Positions 53,141 through 62,243 of a DNA stretch of 64,000 nucleotides are shown here, piece by piece. The stretch lies in the NCBI RefSeq assembly GCF_040548815.1, contig NZ_JBEPSM010000002.1, positions 744,001 to 808,000 of the forward strand. Direction: 5' to 3'. The DNA is from Kaistia defluvii (lineage in GTDB: Bacteria; Pseudomonadota; Alphaproteobacteria; Rhizobiales; Kaistiaceae). Each line of letters starts with the position of its first letter. The first letter of the stretch is position 1. The notes under the pieces are model-generated. The model was not told where the DNA came from. It saw only the letters and a program-made list of their open reading frames with translations, and did no database searches. Made by a program: the position numbers and the translations under genes.

Positions 53141-54258
53141 TGGACATGGTCGAGACGACCCGACTTCGCGTTCTTCTTTCCGAGGCAGGCTACCGCTTCG
53201 TTGAGCCGCCGATCGTCTCGGAGGCGAACGTCTTTCTCGACGTCGCCGGCGAGGATCTGCGCCGCCGTCTCTATCTGACGACCAGCGCCGATGGGCGCGA
53301 GCAGTGCCTGCGGCCGGAATTCACCATTCCGGTCTGCCTGCAGCACATTGCGTCCGGCGACGCTCATCGCACGGCTGATTACGCCTATCTCGGCCCCGTC
53401 TTCCGCCAGCGCCCGGGTGGGGCGAATGGCGAATTCCTGCAGGCCGGCGTCGAATCGCTCGGCCGGACCGATCGCATCACCGCCGACGCCGACGTGCTGG
53501 CGCTGGCCCTCGATGCCGTCCGCATTTACGGCCTCGACGAGCCGATCGTGCGTATCGGCGACTCGGCGCTGTTTTCCGCCGTGATCGAGCAACTGGGCAT
53601 CGCGGCCGTCTGGAAGCGCCGCCTGTCGCGCGCCTTCGGCGACCGCGCCCGTCTCGACGCGACGATCGCCCGTCTCTCCACCGGGCGTTCGGCCGAGACG
53701 CCGGCGCATGCCGGATTTCTGGCTGCCATCGACGGCACGGATCACGAGGCGGCGCACCGCATCGTCGAGGACCTGCTGTCGATCGCCGGTATCCGCGCCG
53801 TGGGCGGCCGTTCCGCCGGCGAGATCGCCGACCGGTTCCTGGAGCAATCGGCGCTGGCCGCCGGCGGCGGGCTCGACGAGCGCGCGCAGGCGGTGCTGGG
53901 CCGTTTCCTCGGCATTGTCGGCAAGCCATCCTTGGTTCTCGACGATCTGAAGTCGCTCGCCCGCGACGAGAAGCTGGGCATCGACGCGTCGGTCGAGGGC
54001 TTCGAGAAACGAGCCGAAGGATTGGCGCGGCGGGGCATCGACCTGGAACGGCTCGACTTCGCCGCCGATTTCGGCCGTCGTCTCGACTATTATTCCGGCT
54101 TCGTCTTCGAGATCTACGACCAGGCGCTTCCGGCCGGCCAGCAGGTCGTCGGCGGCGGCCGCTATGACCGGTTGATGCCGCTGCTCGGCGCCAAGTCCAC
54201 CGTGCCCGCCGTCGGCTTTGCCCTCTGGCTCGATCGCGTCAAGGGAGAAACGGCATGA
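53140..54258 (+). CDS. hisZ: ATP phosphoribosyltransferase regulatory subunit HisZ
   Basis: A 372-residue HisRS-like protein that lacks aminoacylation function and activates the short HisG enzyme in histidine synthesis. The HisRS core is visible ([17 protein letters not shown] and [31 protein letters not shown]). It starts at ATG 53140, sharing its first base with the hisS stop codon, and overlaps hisG by 4 bp. Having hisS beside hisZ hints at the shared origin of the two genes. Confidence 0.93.
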   Translation: MDMVETTRLRVLLSEAGYRFVEPPIVSEANVFLDVAGEDLRRRLYLTTSADGREQCLRPEFTIPVCLQHIASGDAHRTADYAYLGPVFRQRPGGANGEFLQAGVESLGRTDRITADADVLALALDAVRIYGLDEPIVRIGDSALFSAVIEQLGIAAVWKRRLSRAFGDRARLDATIARLSTGRSAETPAHAGFLAAIDGTDHEAAHRIVEDLLSIAGIRAVGGRSAGEIADRFLEQSALAAGGGLDERAQAVLGRFLGIVGKPSLVLDDLKSLARDEKLGIDASVEGFEKRAEGLARRGIDLERLDFAADFGRRLDYYSGFVFEIYDQALPAGQQVVGGGRYDRLMPLLGAKSTVPAVGFALWLDRVKGETA

Positions 54259-55241
54259 CCGACGCCCCGCTCGTCCTCGCCGTGCCCTCCAAGGGGCGGC
54301 TGCAGGAAAACGCCAACGCCTTCTTTGCCCGCGCCGGCCTGCCGGTCGTGCAGCAGGGCAGCGAGCGCTCCTATCGCGGTCGCATCGGCGGCCTGCCCGA
54401 CGTCGAGGTCGCCTTTCTCTCGGCCTCCGAAATCACGCGCGAACTGGCCGCCGGCTCCGTGCATCTGGGCATCACCGGGCGGGACCTGGTTGAGGAGGAA
54501 GTCTCCGATTTCGCCCAGCGCCTGGACCTGGTGCTGCCGCTCGGCTTCGGCCATGCCGACGTCGTCGTCGCCGTGCCGGAGGCCTGGATCGATGTCCGCT
54601 GCATGGCGGATCTCGACGATGTCGCAGCCGATTTCCGCTCGCGCCACAGCCGCTGGCTGACGGTCGCCACCAAATACGTCAACCTGACCCGGCGCTTCTT
54701 CACCCATCACGGGATTGCCGATTATCGGATCGTCGAGAGCCTCGGCGCGACCGAGGGCGCACCGGCTTCGGGCGCTGCGGACCTGATCGTCGACATCACG
54801 TCGACGGGCTCCACGCTCGCGGCCAACGCGCTCAAGATCGTGGGCGACGGCGTCATCCTGCAGTCCGAGGCGCATCTGGTCGCCAGCCTCTCCGCCACCT
54901 GGAGCGGCGCGGCGCGCGGCGCCCTGCGCACCATCATCGACCGCATCGAGGCGGAATCGGCCGGACGCTCATTGCGCGAGATCCGGGCCGACGTCGCGGA
55001 TCCGGAAGGGGCTGCCAAGGTCGCCGCCGATCGTTTCGGCGCGACGACGCCGTTTGGCATGCCATCGGGGCACCTGTTGCTGCACTGCCCGGCCGCCAAG
55101 GTCTATGCCTGCGCTGAATGGCTCCGCACCGGCGCCGGCGCCCGCACGGTGGCCGTTTCCAGGCTCGACACGGTGTTTTCCGCCACCAGTCCGCTGGCCG
55201 AACACCTGCTGGGCCGCATCGACGGACGCGCGCGGGGCTAG
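54255..55241 (+). CDS. hisG: ATP phosphoribosyltransferase HisG
   Basis: A 328-residue catalytic subunit for the first step of histidine synthesis, joining ATP and PRPP. The segments [48 protein letters not shown] and [17 protein letters not shown] match. It is longer than classic short HisG (about 210), as in other alphaproteobacteria, and it works with HisZ. The ATGA overlap with hisZ shows coupling. A hairpin follows at 55258. Confidence 0.92.
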   Translation: MTDAPLVLAVPSKGRLQENANAFFARAGLPVVQQGSERSYRGRIGGLPDVEVAFLSASEITRELAAGSVHLGITGRDLVEEEVSDFAQRLDLVLPLGFGHADVVVAVPEAWIDVRCMADLDDVAADFRSRHSRWLTVATKYVNLTRRFFTHHGIADYRIVESLGATEGAPASGAADLIVDITSTGSTLAANALKIVGDGVILQSEAHLVASLSATWSGAARGALRTIIDRIEAESAGRSLREIRADVADPEGAAKVAADRFGATTPFGMPSGHLLLHCPAAKVYACAEWLRTGAGARTVAVSRLDTVFSATSPLAEHLLGRIDGRARG

Positions 55242-55257
55242 TCCGAATTCGCGTTTT

Positions 55258-55280
55258 CACCGCGCCGGAAAGGCGCGGTG
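55258..55280. terminator. Hairpin after hisG
   Basis: CACCGCGCC (55258-55266) pairs with GGCGCGGTG (55272-55280) across GGAAA, 16 bp after the hisG stop. It lacks a T tract, so termination would need Rho or the structure may protect the mRNA end. Confidence 0.45.
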
Positions 55281-55314
55281 ACGGCGGACACGCTGTAAAT
55301 TGTCATGCAGGAAC

Positions 55315-55350
55315 TGCATTGCTGCGTTGCAACATGGGCGTTTGCAATGC
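55315..55350. promoter_or_regulatory. Clustered GCATTGCA/TTGCAA motifs upstream of the DUF3563-like gene
   Basis: Three related units occur: TGCATTGC (55315-55322), TGCGTTGCAA (55323-55332) and TTTGCAATGC (55341-55350, which is GCATTGCAAA on the other strand). The same GCATTGCA core forms both arms of the phasin operator at 10232-10266. The site is 52-87 bp upstream of ATG 55402. Confidence 0.45.
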
Positions 55351-55401
55351 GGGAGTAACAGCTTACCTTTGCGTTATCACCCACCAACGGGAGACACGCA
55401 G

Positions 55402-55560
55402 ATGTTCAAGTCCTTGAAGAAGTTCCGCCGCAGCTGGTCGGAATACGTGAATTTCGACCCCGAAGCCGCACAGCTCGCCCAGGCTGGCGATCTGATCGAC
55501 CTCGAGATGATCCAGCGCGACCTCGACCGTCGCGGTCGTCGTTCCTACGGCGGCTACTAA
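55402..55560 (+). CDS. Small DUF3563-like protein
   Basis: A 52-residue protein, MFKSLKKFRRSWSEYV at its start, then AQLAQAGDLIDLEMIQRDLDRRG. The central SxDLxDLExxxxxLDR pattern is like short DUF3563-type proteins of proteobacteria. GGGAG lies 9 nt before ATG 55402. Its last codons overlap the convergent tag gene by 4 bp. The promoter shares a TGC motif with the phasin operator. Function unknown. Confidence 0.75.
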   Translation: MFKSLKKFRRSWSEYVNFDPEAAQLAQAGDLIDLEMIQRDLDRRGRRSYGGY

Positions 55561-56207
55561 GACGCCGAGGCCTTGCCTGGCAGCTTGAGTTCATAGCGCA
55601 GGCGCGTCGCCTCGGCGCGACAGTGACAGCCCTCGACGTGGTCGTTGACCAGCCCCATCGCCTGCATGAAGGCGTAGACGGTGGTTGGGCCGACAAAGCT
55701 CCAGCCGCGTCGCTTGAGATCCTTCGACAGCCGCACCGAAGTCGGTGACGTGCTGTTGGCCGTGAGGCTTGCCTTGTCGAACGCATCCGGCCGTTCGCTC
55801 GCCGGCGGCTCGAAACTCCACACATAGGCTGCGATCGAGCCTTCGCTTTTGATCAGTTCCAGCGCGCGCCGGGCATTGTTGATCGTAGAGACGATCTTGC
55901 CGCGATGGCGCACGATGCCGGTATCGGCAAGCAGCCGGGCGATGTCCTCGTCGCCGAATTGCGCCACTTTCTCCGGTTCGAAATTGGCGAAAGCCTGCCG
56001 GAACGTCTCGCGCTTGCGCAGGATCGTCAGCCAGGACAGGCCCGACTGGAAGCCTTCGAGGCAGAGCTTCTCGAACAGGCGACGGTCGTCCGTGACCGGT
56101 CTTCCCCATTCCTTGTCGTGATAGACCTGGTACTCGGCGGTGCCGTTTGACCACCAGCAGCGGGAAACGCCGTCTTCGCCGGCAAGGATACCATCGGGGA
56201 GGGACAT
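55557..56207 (-). CDS. tag: DNA-3-methyladenine glycosylase I (Tag)
   Basis: A 216-residue base-excision enzyme that removes 3-methyladenine. Zinc-snap residues are visible: Cys at the start (SRCWW) and the C-terminal His and Cys in NDHVEGCHC. Other motifs are YQVYHDKEWGRPV, RRLFEKLCLEGFQSGLSWLTILRKR in parts and FVGPTTVYAFMQAMGLVNDH. The length is within the family range. The opposite-strand small gene overlaps its last codon. Confidence 0.93.
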   Translation of the reverse strand: MSLPDGILAGEDGVSRCWWSNGTAEYQVYHDKEWGRPVTDDRRLFEKLCLEGFQSGLSWLTILRKRETFRQAFANFEPEKVAQFGDEDIARLLADTGIVRHRGKIVSTINNARRALELIKSEGSIAAYVWSFEPPASERPDAFDKASLTANSTSPTSVRLSKDLKRRGWSFVGPTTVYAFMQAMGLVNDHVEGCHCRAEATRLRYELKLPGKASAS

Positions 56208-56463
56208 GGGACTCTCGAAGTTCGTCTTTTGTTCCCTGCTTCTACGACTGTCCGAGGCGCGAGGGCAAGGGCCGTTCTGGCAACGAAAACGCGTCTGGGT
56301 TGTTAATGCCCCGTTAGCCTTCCGTTCACCATCCCGCTTGACCGTCCGACCGCTTCACCTTTCCTTTGCCTGCTTTATCTACCGTCGGGAGCAGGACCGG
56401 CCGCGAGGCTGGAAACGATCGACCCGTCAGCCTACCCCCCGAGCCATTCCATTCGAGGCGTCC

Positions 56464-57156
56464 ATGCGTAGTCCGTTGCAAAGAACCGTCCTCGCCGGCC
56501 TCGCCCTGCTGGGGCTGGCCGCACTCCCCGATTCAGTTCAGGCCTATGACCGCTACAGTCCGCGTCCGCCGGTGATGTATCCGGAGGAGGGGCAGGCCTG
56601 GTGGATGGAGCGGCCGACCTATAGCGCGCCCCGCCGCTCGCGCGGGGCGACAGAGACGGTCGGCCTGATGCCGCGTTCCGAACGTCCCACCGCTCGCAAG
56701 TCGCGCCAGTTCGATCCGGCCTTCCTGCCGGCCATCGTCGAATATGACGGATCGGAGCGGCCGGGGACCATCGTGATCGATACTGAGTCGCGCTATCTCT
56801 ACCTCATTGAGGATGACGGAACGGCGCGGCGCTATGGCGTCGGTGTCGGCAAGCCCGGTTTCGAATGGGCCGGCGCCCATACCATCACGCGCAAGGCGGA
56901 ATGGCCGAGTTGGACGCCGCCGGCCGAGATGCGCGCCAGGCGCCCCGGCCTGCCGGTGCGCATGGAAGGCGGGCTCGACAATCCGCTGGGCTCGCGCGCC
57001 CTCTATCTCGGCTCGTCGCTCTATCGCATCCATGGCTCGAACGAGCCCTGGTCGATCGGCAAGGCGGTATCGTCGGGCTGCATCCGCATGCGCAACGAGG
57101 ATGTCGAGGATCTCTACGAGCGGGTCGGCGTTGGCACGCGGGTCGTCGTCCGCTAG
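56464..57156 (+). CDS. L,D-transpeptidase (YkuD domain), second copy
   Basis: A 230-residue exported enzyme with signal peptide (RTVLAGLALLGLAALPDSVQA). The YkuD domain starts near GTIVIDTESRYLYLIEDDG, and the active site is HGSNEPWSIGKAVSSGCIRM with the catalytic Cys. It is close to the copy at 48234 and likely cross-links peptidoglycan. GAGG 5 nt before ATG 56464 is used; a longer in-frame extension upstream is spurious. A terminator follows the stop. Confidence 0.9.
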   Translation: MRSPLQRTVLAGLALLGLAALPDSVQAYDRYSPRPPVMYPEEGQAWWMERPTYSAPRRSRGATETVGLMPRSERPTARKSRQFDPAFLPAIVEYDGSERPGTIVIDTESRYLYLIEDDGTARRYGVGVGKPGFEWAGAHTITRKAEWPSWTPPAEMRARRPGLPVRMEGGLDNPLGSRALYLGSSLYRIHGSNEPWSIGKAVSSGCIRMRNEDVEDLYERVGVGTRVVVR

Positions 57157-57169
57157 AGCCAGGCATGAA

Positions 57170-57193
57170 AAAGGGGGCCTCGGCCCCCTTTGT
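57170..57193 (+). terminator. Rho-independent terminator after the second L,D-transpeptidase
   Basis: AAAGGGGGC (57170-57178) pairs with GCCCCCTTT (57183-57191) across CTCG, starting 13 bp after the stop. It is followed by GTATG and may act in both directions. Confidence 0.75.
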
Positions 57194-57213
57194 ATGTCGC
57201 GCGTGCGTCCGGC

Positions 57214-57816
57214 CTAGAAGGGCCAGAGCTTGGTGACGTCGAACTTCTTCTTCGTCTTCTCGGGCTCGGTCATCGGCGCGTTCGGGTCGGCGGCGCGATA
57301 GGCGACGGGCGGCTCGGTCAGGTACTTGCGCTTCGGCGTGCCATCGGCATTGACCGAGCCGGACTTGCCGGCGTGCAGGTCATTCCAGGCCTTCTTGCCC
57401 TCGGCCTTGCGGGCCTCGGAATATTCCGCGTCACGGCGGCTGAAGCTGGTCTCGCCCGGCGCGAGGCGCAGATTGGGCGCGCCTTCGCTGTTCGGGGCGA
57501 CGGCGTCGTTCTCGCGCTTCTTGCGGCGGGCGACGTCCTGATCCTTCGGCCAGTTGGGATCGTCGACGGCCGCGACCGTCTGTCCCGGCGGGGGGAGGGA
57601 CTTGGACGGCGGAACGACGATGCCGCCGCGCGGCTTGTAGTCGATCGGCGGCTTGTCGTCGCTGCCGAGGCTGGCGATGCTCATGACGTCCGTCAGCGTT
57701 TGCGTCTCGGGCGATACGCCTGTGCCGTAGGTCGTGCCGGAGCAGCCCGCGAGGGCGGCCAGTACGAGGGCTCCCGCGGGGAGAACCAGATAACGCTGAA
57801 CAGTCGAAGCGGGCAT
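57214..57816 (-). CDS. Putative lipoprotein of unknown function
   Basis: A 200-residue protein with a lipoprotein signal peptide; the lipobox is LAGC near residue 25 (VLAALAGCSG). The mature chain is rich in Pro, Lys and Asp and has DDKPPIDYKPRGGIVVPP, then PGETSFSRRDAEYSEARKAEGKKAW. I do not recognise a named domain. Its place next to ribF is common in alphaproteobacteria, but no function can be given. Confidence 0.7.
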   Translation of the reverse strand: MPASTVQRYLVLPAGALVLAALAGCSGTTYGTGVSPETQTLTDVMSIASLGSDDKPPIDYKPRGGIVVPPSKSLPPPGQTVAAVDDPNWPKDQDVARRKKRENDAVAPNSEGAPNLRLAPGETSFSRRDAEYSEARKAEGKKAWNDLHAGKSGSVNADGTPKRKYLTEPPVAYRAADPNAPMTEPEKTKKKFDVTKLWPF

Positions 57817-57921
57817 GTCGATCGGTCACTCCTGGGCGCGCTCGAATCGGCACACCTTAGCCTGTGCCGTTGTTAAACGCAGAAAAGCAGGCAAAATTCC
57901 GGCACGGTCTTGCGCGCCCTT

Positions 57922-58959
57922 TTATCGGATCGAGCCTGCCGGGGCAACAAGCGGTGGCGGCGCGATGGTGGCGAGCCGCTGATCCAGCGCCGTTCCGGGG
58001 CCCGCAGCGGCGAGAACGCGGCGCGCATTCAGCGAATCCCGGTCCATCTGCTCGATCAGCGCTTCGATGCTGTCGAAGCGCGCCTCCGAGCGCAGAAAGG
58101 CGTGGAAGGTGACGATGACGCTCTCGTCGTAGAGCTGGTCGTTGAAATCGAACACATGCACTTCCAGCAGCACCGCGCCATTGTCGAAGGTCGGCCGGCG
58201 GCCATAGCTGGCGACCGCGTGGTGCACGCTGCCGTCGGCGCGGGTGAGGGTCACGGCATAGATGCCGAGCGCCAGGCCGCAATCGGCAGGAAGCCGCACA
58301 TTCGCCGTGGGGTAGCCGAGCTCGCGGCCGCGCTTGTCGCCATGCTGTACCGTGCCGGTGACGAACCAGCGATAGCCGAGTTCGGTATTGGCCGCCGCGA
58401 TCGATCCCTGTTCGAGGCAGCGGCGCACCCGGCTCGAGGAGAAGGCGTCGCCATGCTCGTCGATCACCGCGCCCAGCACCGACAGGGTGAAGCCGCGACG
58501 CACGCCCGCATGCGCCAGGAAGGCGGGCGAACCCTGCCGGTCGTGGCCGAAATGAAAATCGTGGCCGATGATGGCAGCCGAAATGCCGAGCTGCCGCACC
58601 AGGATGGCGTCGACGAAATCGGTCGCAGTGGTCTTCGCGAATTCCGGGTCGAAATTGACGACGACGATGCCGTCCAGTCCGAATGCGGCCGCGATTCGGG
58701 CCTTCGCTTCGACCGGGGTCAGGCGAAACAGCGGCGCGTCGGGTCGAAAGACGCTGCGCGGATGTGGCTCGAAGGTCAGCAGCAGAGCGGGGATGCTATG
58801 GGCGTCCGCCTCGCTGCGCGCGGCTTCGAGCAGCGCCTGGTGGCCGCGATGCATGCCGTCGAAATTGCCGATGGCGATGGCGCCGCGCCGATATTCCGTG
58901 GGAAGGGCATCCAGCGGGAAGATCCGGGCGGGCGGCAGGGGCGCGTTGGCGCTCGTCAT
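57922..58959 (-). CDS. ribF: Bifunctional riboflavin kinase/FAD synthetase RibF
   Basis: A 345-residue enzyme that makes FMN and then FAD from riboflavin. The N-terminal adenylyltransferase has GNFDGMHRGHQALL, a nucleotidyltransferase H-x-x-H type motif, and the LLTFEPHPRSVF block. The C-terminal kinase has GRELGYPTANVRLP (the riboflavin/ATP-binding loop) and a Glu in LEVHVFDFN. It lies 105 bp from the lipoprotein gene and 138 bp from the TIGR01459 phosphatase gene. Confidence 0.94.
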   Translation of the reverse strand: MTSANAPLPPARIFPLDALPTEYRRGAIAIGNFDGMHRGHQALLEAARSEADAHSIPALLLTFEPHPRSVFRPDAPLFRLTPVEAKARIAAAFGLDGIVVVNFDPEFAKTTATDFVDAILVRQLGISAAIIGHDFHFGHDRQGSPAFLAHAGVRRGFTLSVLGAVIDEHGDAFSSSRVRRCLEQGSIAAANTELGYRWFVTGTVQHGDKRGRELGYPTANVRLPADCGLALGIYAVTLTRADGSVHHAVASYGRRPTFDNGAVLLEVHVFDFNDQLYDESVIVTFHAFLRSEARFDSIEALIEQMDRDSLNARRVLAAAGPGTALDQRLATIAPPPLVAPAGSIR

Positions 58960-59097
58960 GATGGCTCCAGTTGAGCCGGCCGGTGGGGCGAGGGCGGCTG
59001 CGGCCGGAAATTGGCCTCTCGCTCGAACAGGGTCAAGCCGCGACTTTCTGCGGAGTGAGGCTCGAGGGCGCCGGCAGGCGCGGCGCCCAACGTCCGA

Positions 59098-59970
59098 TTA
59101 CCAGGTGAGGTGCGGAACGAAAGCCCGGGCGCCGAGATCCTTTTCGGCGAGGAAGCGGTGGACGGCCGCGGCTTCCGGGGCCTCCGTCGGGCCGAAGCTG
59201 GCCGAATGGATGCCGCCGGTGACGAACAGCACGTCGAGATTCTGGTCGCAGGCGCCGCGCAGGTCGGTCGGCGCGCCATCGCCGATCGCGATGACCGTGT
59301 CCCGAGCGATCGGGCCGCCGCGGATCGCCTCGGCCTTCTTCAAGGCTGCCTCGTAGATCGGCGCATTGGGCTTGCCGGCGACGTAGCTGGTGCCGCCGAT
59401 CGCCTTGTAACGCTCGGCGAGCGAACCGGCGCACCACACGAAGCGGTCGCCGCGTTCGACGACGATGTCCGGATTGGCGCAGATCATCGGCAGGCCACGC
59501 CGGTGCCAGGCGGCCAGGCGCTCGGCGTAGTCGTCCGGCGTCTCGACGGTGTCGTCGAACAGGCCGGTGCAGGAGATGAGGTCCGCGTCGCCCTCGCCGA
59601 CGAACTGCAGGTCGAGGCCTTCATAGAGCGTCTTCTCGCGCTCGCTGCCGACATGGAACGTCTTGGCGGATCCGCGCTCCAGCAGGAGGGCGCGGGTGAC
59701 GTCGCCGGAAGTGACGATCGCGTCATAGCAATCCGGGCTGACGCCCAGCGTCCCCATCTGCTCGACGATGAAATGGCTGGTGCGCGGCGCATTGGTGATC
59801 AGCACGACGGTGCCGCCTTGCGCGCGATAGCGCGCGAGCGCGTCGCAGGCGGGCGCGAACGACCGCACGCCATTGTGGATGACACCCCAGACGTCGCAGA
59901 GGACGGCACGATACTGGGCGGCGAGCTCCGACAGGCCGGAGACAGCGATGGGCGAGGTCGTATTGGTCAT
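59098..59970 (-). CDS. HAD-superfamily hydrolase, TIGR01459 type
   Basis: A 290-residue subfamily IIA HAD hydrolase. The nucleophile block is AVLCDVWGVIHNG (DxWxV in place of DxDxT), then VVLITNAPRTS, and the final acidic motif GDGAPTDLRGACDQNLDVLFV. The start is ATG 59970, giving the family length. These enzymes are phosphatases acting on small metabolites; related members act on sugar or nucleotide phosphates. Substrate is unknown. Tandem with ribF on the same strand. Confidence 0.87.
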   Translation of the reverse strand: MTNTTSPIAVSGLSELAAQYRAVLCDVWGVIHNGVRSFAPACDALARYRAQGGTVVLITNAPRTSHFIVEQMGTLGVSPDCYDAIVTSGDVTRALLLERGSAKTFHVGSEREKTLYEGLDLQFVGEGDADLISCTGLFDDTVETPDDYAERLAAWHRRGLPMICANPDIVVERGDRFVWCAGSLAERYKAIGGTSYVAGKPNAPIYEAALKKAEAIRGGPIARDTVIAIGDGAPTDLRGACDQNLDVLFVTGGIHSASFGPTEAPEAAAVHRFLAEKDLGARAFVPHLTW

Positions 59971-60448
59971 AAGCGGGGCGTATTGCTTCCGCTCGCAAGG
60001 GTCAAGCTCGCGCCTGCCGGATTGAGCGGGCGGCGCATGAATTTGGTGCCGATCGGCGGTCCGCGGCGGCGGTTTGCAGGGGCAATGGACGCGCACTATC
60101 TGTGGCCGGTGTGTCGCTAGTATTGTTTCAAACGTCGATTTGCACCATCCGGCCTTGATCTCGACAAGAAAAAGCGGTGGGGTTGCGTAACGTCAACTCC
60201 GCCCAAACATGGGGAATTTTCGTTTTCTCCGTTCGGCGCGCACCAAGTCCATGTTACCCAGTCGGGTGAGCTATCGGATGTGCCGGCACAGTTCTTTGCC
60301 TTTTTCCCCCTCCAATTGTTCCAGGGGAACAAAGCTGTGCTTGGGCGCCCGGAGCGGCGCAAGATGACCGGCCTCGGGCGGCCGGCCGGTATTGTCCTGT
60401 CGGACCGACAGGGGCGACGTCAACTTGTGCAGGAGATAGGGAAGGGTC
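59971..60448. other. Intergenic region before the TolB/TPR gene pair
   Basis: No gene is supported in these 478 bp. It includes a GC-rich hairpin (CCGGCC/GGCCGG at 60368-60385) and a palindrome at 60396-60412 near the 3' side. The rest shows no RNA gene I recognise. It should contain the promoters of the divergent HAD phosphatase and TolB/TPR genes. Confidence 0.5.
60396..60412. promoter_or_regulatory. Palindrome upstream of the TolB/TPR gene pair
   Basis: CCTGTCGG-A-CCGACAGG is a perfect 8-bp inverted repeat whose end is 36 bp before GTG 60449. It could be an operator or an RNA hairpin in the leader. Confidence 0.4.
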
Positions 60449-62233
60449 GTGAATTACATGCCGCCCGACTCAGGGTCTGCATTCAACCTCGATGAGGTTG
60501 ACGCGGACCAGGCCCGTGCTGCTCTGCAAAAGATCCTGAAGAGCGCCGAGTTCGTCGCCTCGCCCCAGCTCTGCGCCTTTCTCACCTACATCGTCGAAGC
60601 CCGCCTCGCGGGCAACGAGCACACGCTGAAGGGCCAGACCATCGGCACCGTGGTGCTGGGCCGGCCGGAAGGCTACGATTCGCAGCGCGACCCGATCGTG
60701 CGCGTCGAGGCCAACCGGCTGCGCCGGACACTGGCGTCCTACTATGAGCGCAGCGGCGCCGACGGCCCGGTCCGCATCGTCGTCGAGCGCGGCTCCTATG
60801 TGCCGCGCTTCGAGCGCCTGCCGCCGTTGCCGTCACCCCTGCCGGACGCCGCGGCGATGCCGCAGCCGCCTCCCGCGTTCCCCAATCCGCCGCCGGAACC
60901 GGCATCGCGCGGGCCGGGGATCAACGCGATTGTCATCGGCGCCATCCTGGCGGCGATTGCCATCGCGCTCTTCGGCACCTTCGTTTTATTGCAGCAGCGC
61001 ATGGCGGATACGCAGCCCGTCAATCGCACCGCCACAGCTCCCACCCGGATCGCATCCAGTTCAGCGGTGGCACCGCCGGCGACCAGCCCCTATTTGCCCA
61101 GCATCGAGGTCATGCCGTTCTCCGCGCCGGCTGGGGGCGAAATCGCGGACCGCAGCGAGGAGTTGGTCTCCGGCCTCACCGTAGCGCTCGCCCGCTTCCC
61201 GGAACTGCGCGTACTCTCCGATCGCGGGCAGGCGGCGGATTTCCGCCTGGAAGGCGAGATTTTGGTTTCGGACCGGAAGAGCACCGTCGCGATGCGGCTG
61301 CTTTCGACGGGAACCGCCGAGGTGCTGTGGAGCGCCTCGATCGACATGCCCCTTTCCGAGCTGATGTCGCGCCAGGGCATCGACCGTCTGCTGGCCGTGG
61401 CGACGACGGCCATCGCGCCGCAATTCGGCGCCATCGCCCAGTTCGTGGCGCGCAGCGATGACGGGCTGGCTGGCGAATTGAGCGGCTATGATTGCCTGAT
61501 CGAGGCCCAGTTGCAGAAGCACCGGCTCGATGGCGAGGCGTGGAGCCGGTTCGACACCTGTCTGGCCGAGCTGATCGAGCGCTATCCCAATTTCGCCAAT
61601 GCGCGGGCGTCGCGGGCGCTTTTGCTGATGGAGAATTTCCGGCTCAATCCCGATGCGGCCGCCGCGCGGGAGGCGCTGAAGGAGGCCGACGAACTGGCGC
61701 GCCAGGCGTTGCAGCTCGAGCCCGCCAACGTTCGCGCCATGACGGCGGTCGCGACGGTCGCCTTCGCCAAGGGCGATCTGGAGGCCGCGCGCACCGTCGG
61801 CCTCCGTGCCATTTCTTCCAATCCGCACGATCCGCTGTCGCGGCTGCAATATGTGCTGGCGCTCATCGCCTCGGATTATCCCGACCAGGCCCTGCAGCAA
61901 GCGGCAGCGGCGCGACTGCTCGATCCCGCCCACGTTTCCTTCTACGATTCGCTGGAGTTTCTGGCGCGGCTTGGCAAGCCGATGCATACCGAGTCGATGT
62001 CCGGCGCCGTCATGGCGGATGTGTCGCTGCTTCCCTACGGTGCGATCGCGCGCATTTTGGCCTATGATGCCGCCGGTCAGATCGATGCACGGGACGCCGC
62101 CGTGCAGGTGCTCTATGAATTGATGCCTCTCTTTGCGACCGACATGCCAACCGCGCTCAGCCGACAGTTTCCGCCTTCGCCCTTTACTCGCCGCCTCCAG
62201 GACGCACTGCATAAAGCCGGCGTCGGCACCTGA
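60449..62233 (+). CDS. Membrane protein with conserved N-domain, TolB-like and TPR regions (copy 1)
   Basis: A 594-residue protein with four parts. Residues 20-125 form a conserved N-domain (VASPQLCAFLTYIVEARLAG, then DPIVRVEANRLRRTLASYYE and RGSYVPRFERLP). A Pro-rich linker and a membrane helix (157-182) follow. Residues about 215-300 are TolB-like (IEVMPFSAPAGGEIADRS), and the C-terminal part is TPR-like (YPNFANARASRALLLMEN; LEPANVRAMTAVATVAF). The layout is that of proteins annotated as adenylate cyclase or TPR proteins with unknown role. No cyclase residues are present. GTG 60449 starts it; ATG 60458 is an alternative. A paralogue begins 10 bp downstream. Confidence 0.8.
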   Translation: MNYMPPDSGSAFNLDEVDADQARAALQKILKSAEFVASPQLCAFLTYIVEARLAGNEHTLKGQTIGTVVLGRPEGYDSQRDPIVRVEANRLRRTLASYYERSGADGPVRIVVERGSYVPRFERLPPLPSPLPDAAAMPQPPPAFPNPPPEPASRGPGINAIVIGAILAAIAIALFGTFVLLQQRMADTQPVNRTATAPTRIASSSAVAPPATSPYLPSIEVMPFSAPAGGEIADRSEELVSGLTVALARFPELRVLSDRGQAADFRLEGEILVSDRKSTVAMRLLSTGTAEVLWSASIDMPLSELMSRQGIDRLLAVATTAIAPQFGAIAQFVARSDDGLAGELSGYDCLIEAQLQKHRLDGEAWSRFDTCLAELIERYPNFANARASRALLLMENFRLNPDAAAAREALKEADELARQALQLEPANVRAMTAVATVAFAKGDLEAARTVGLRAISSNPHDPLSRLQYVLALIASDYPDQALQQAAAARLLDPAHVSFYDSLEFLARLGKPMHTESMSGAVMADVSLLPYGAIARILAYDAAGQIDARDAAVQVLYELMPLFATDMPTALSRQFPPSPFTRRLQDALHKAGVGT

Positions 62234-62243
62234 TGGTAGCAAC

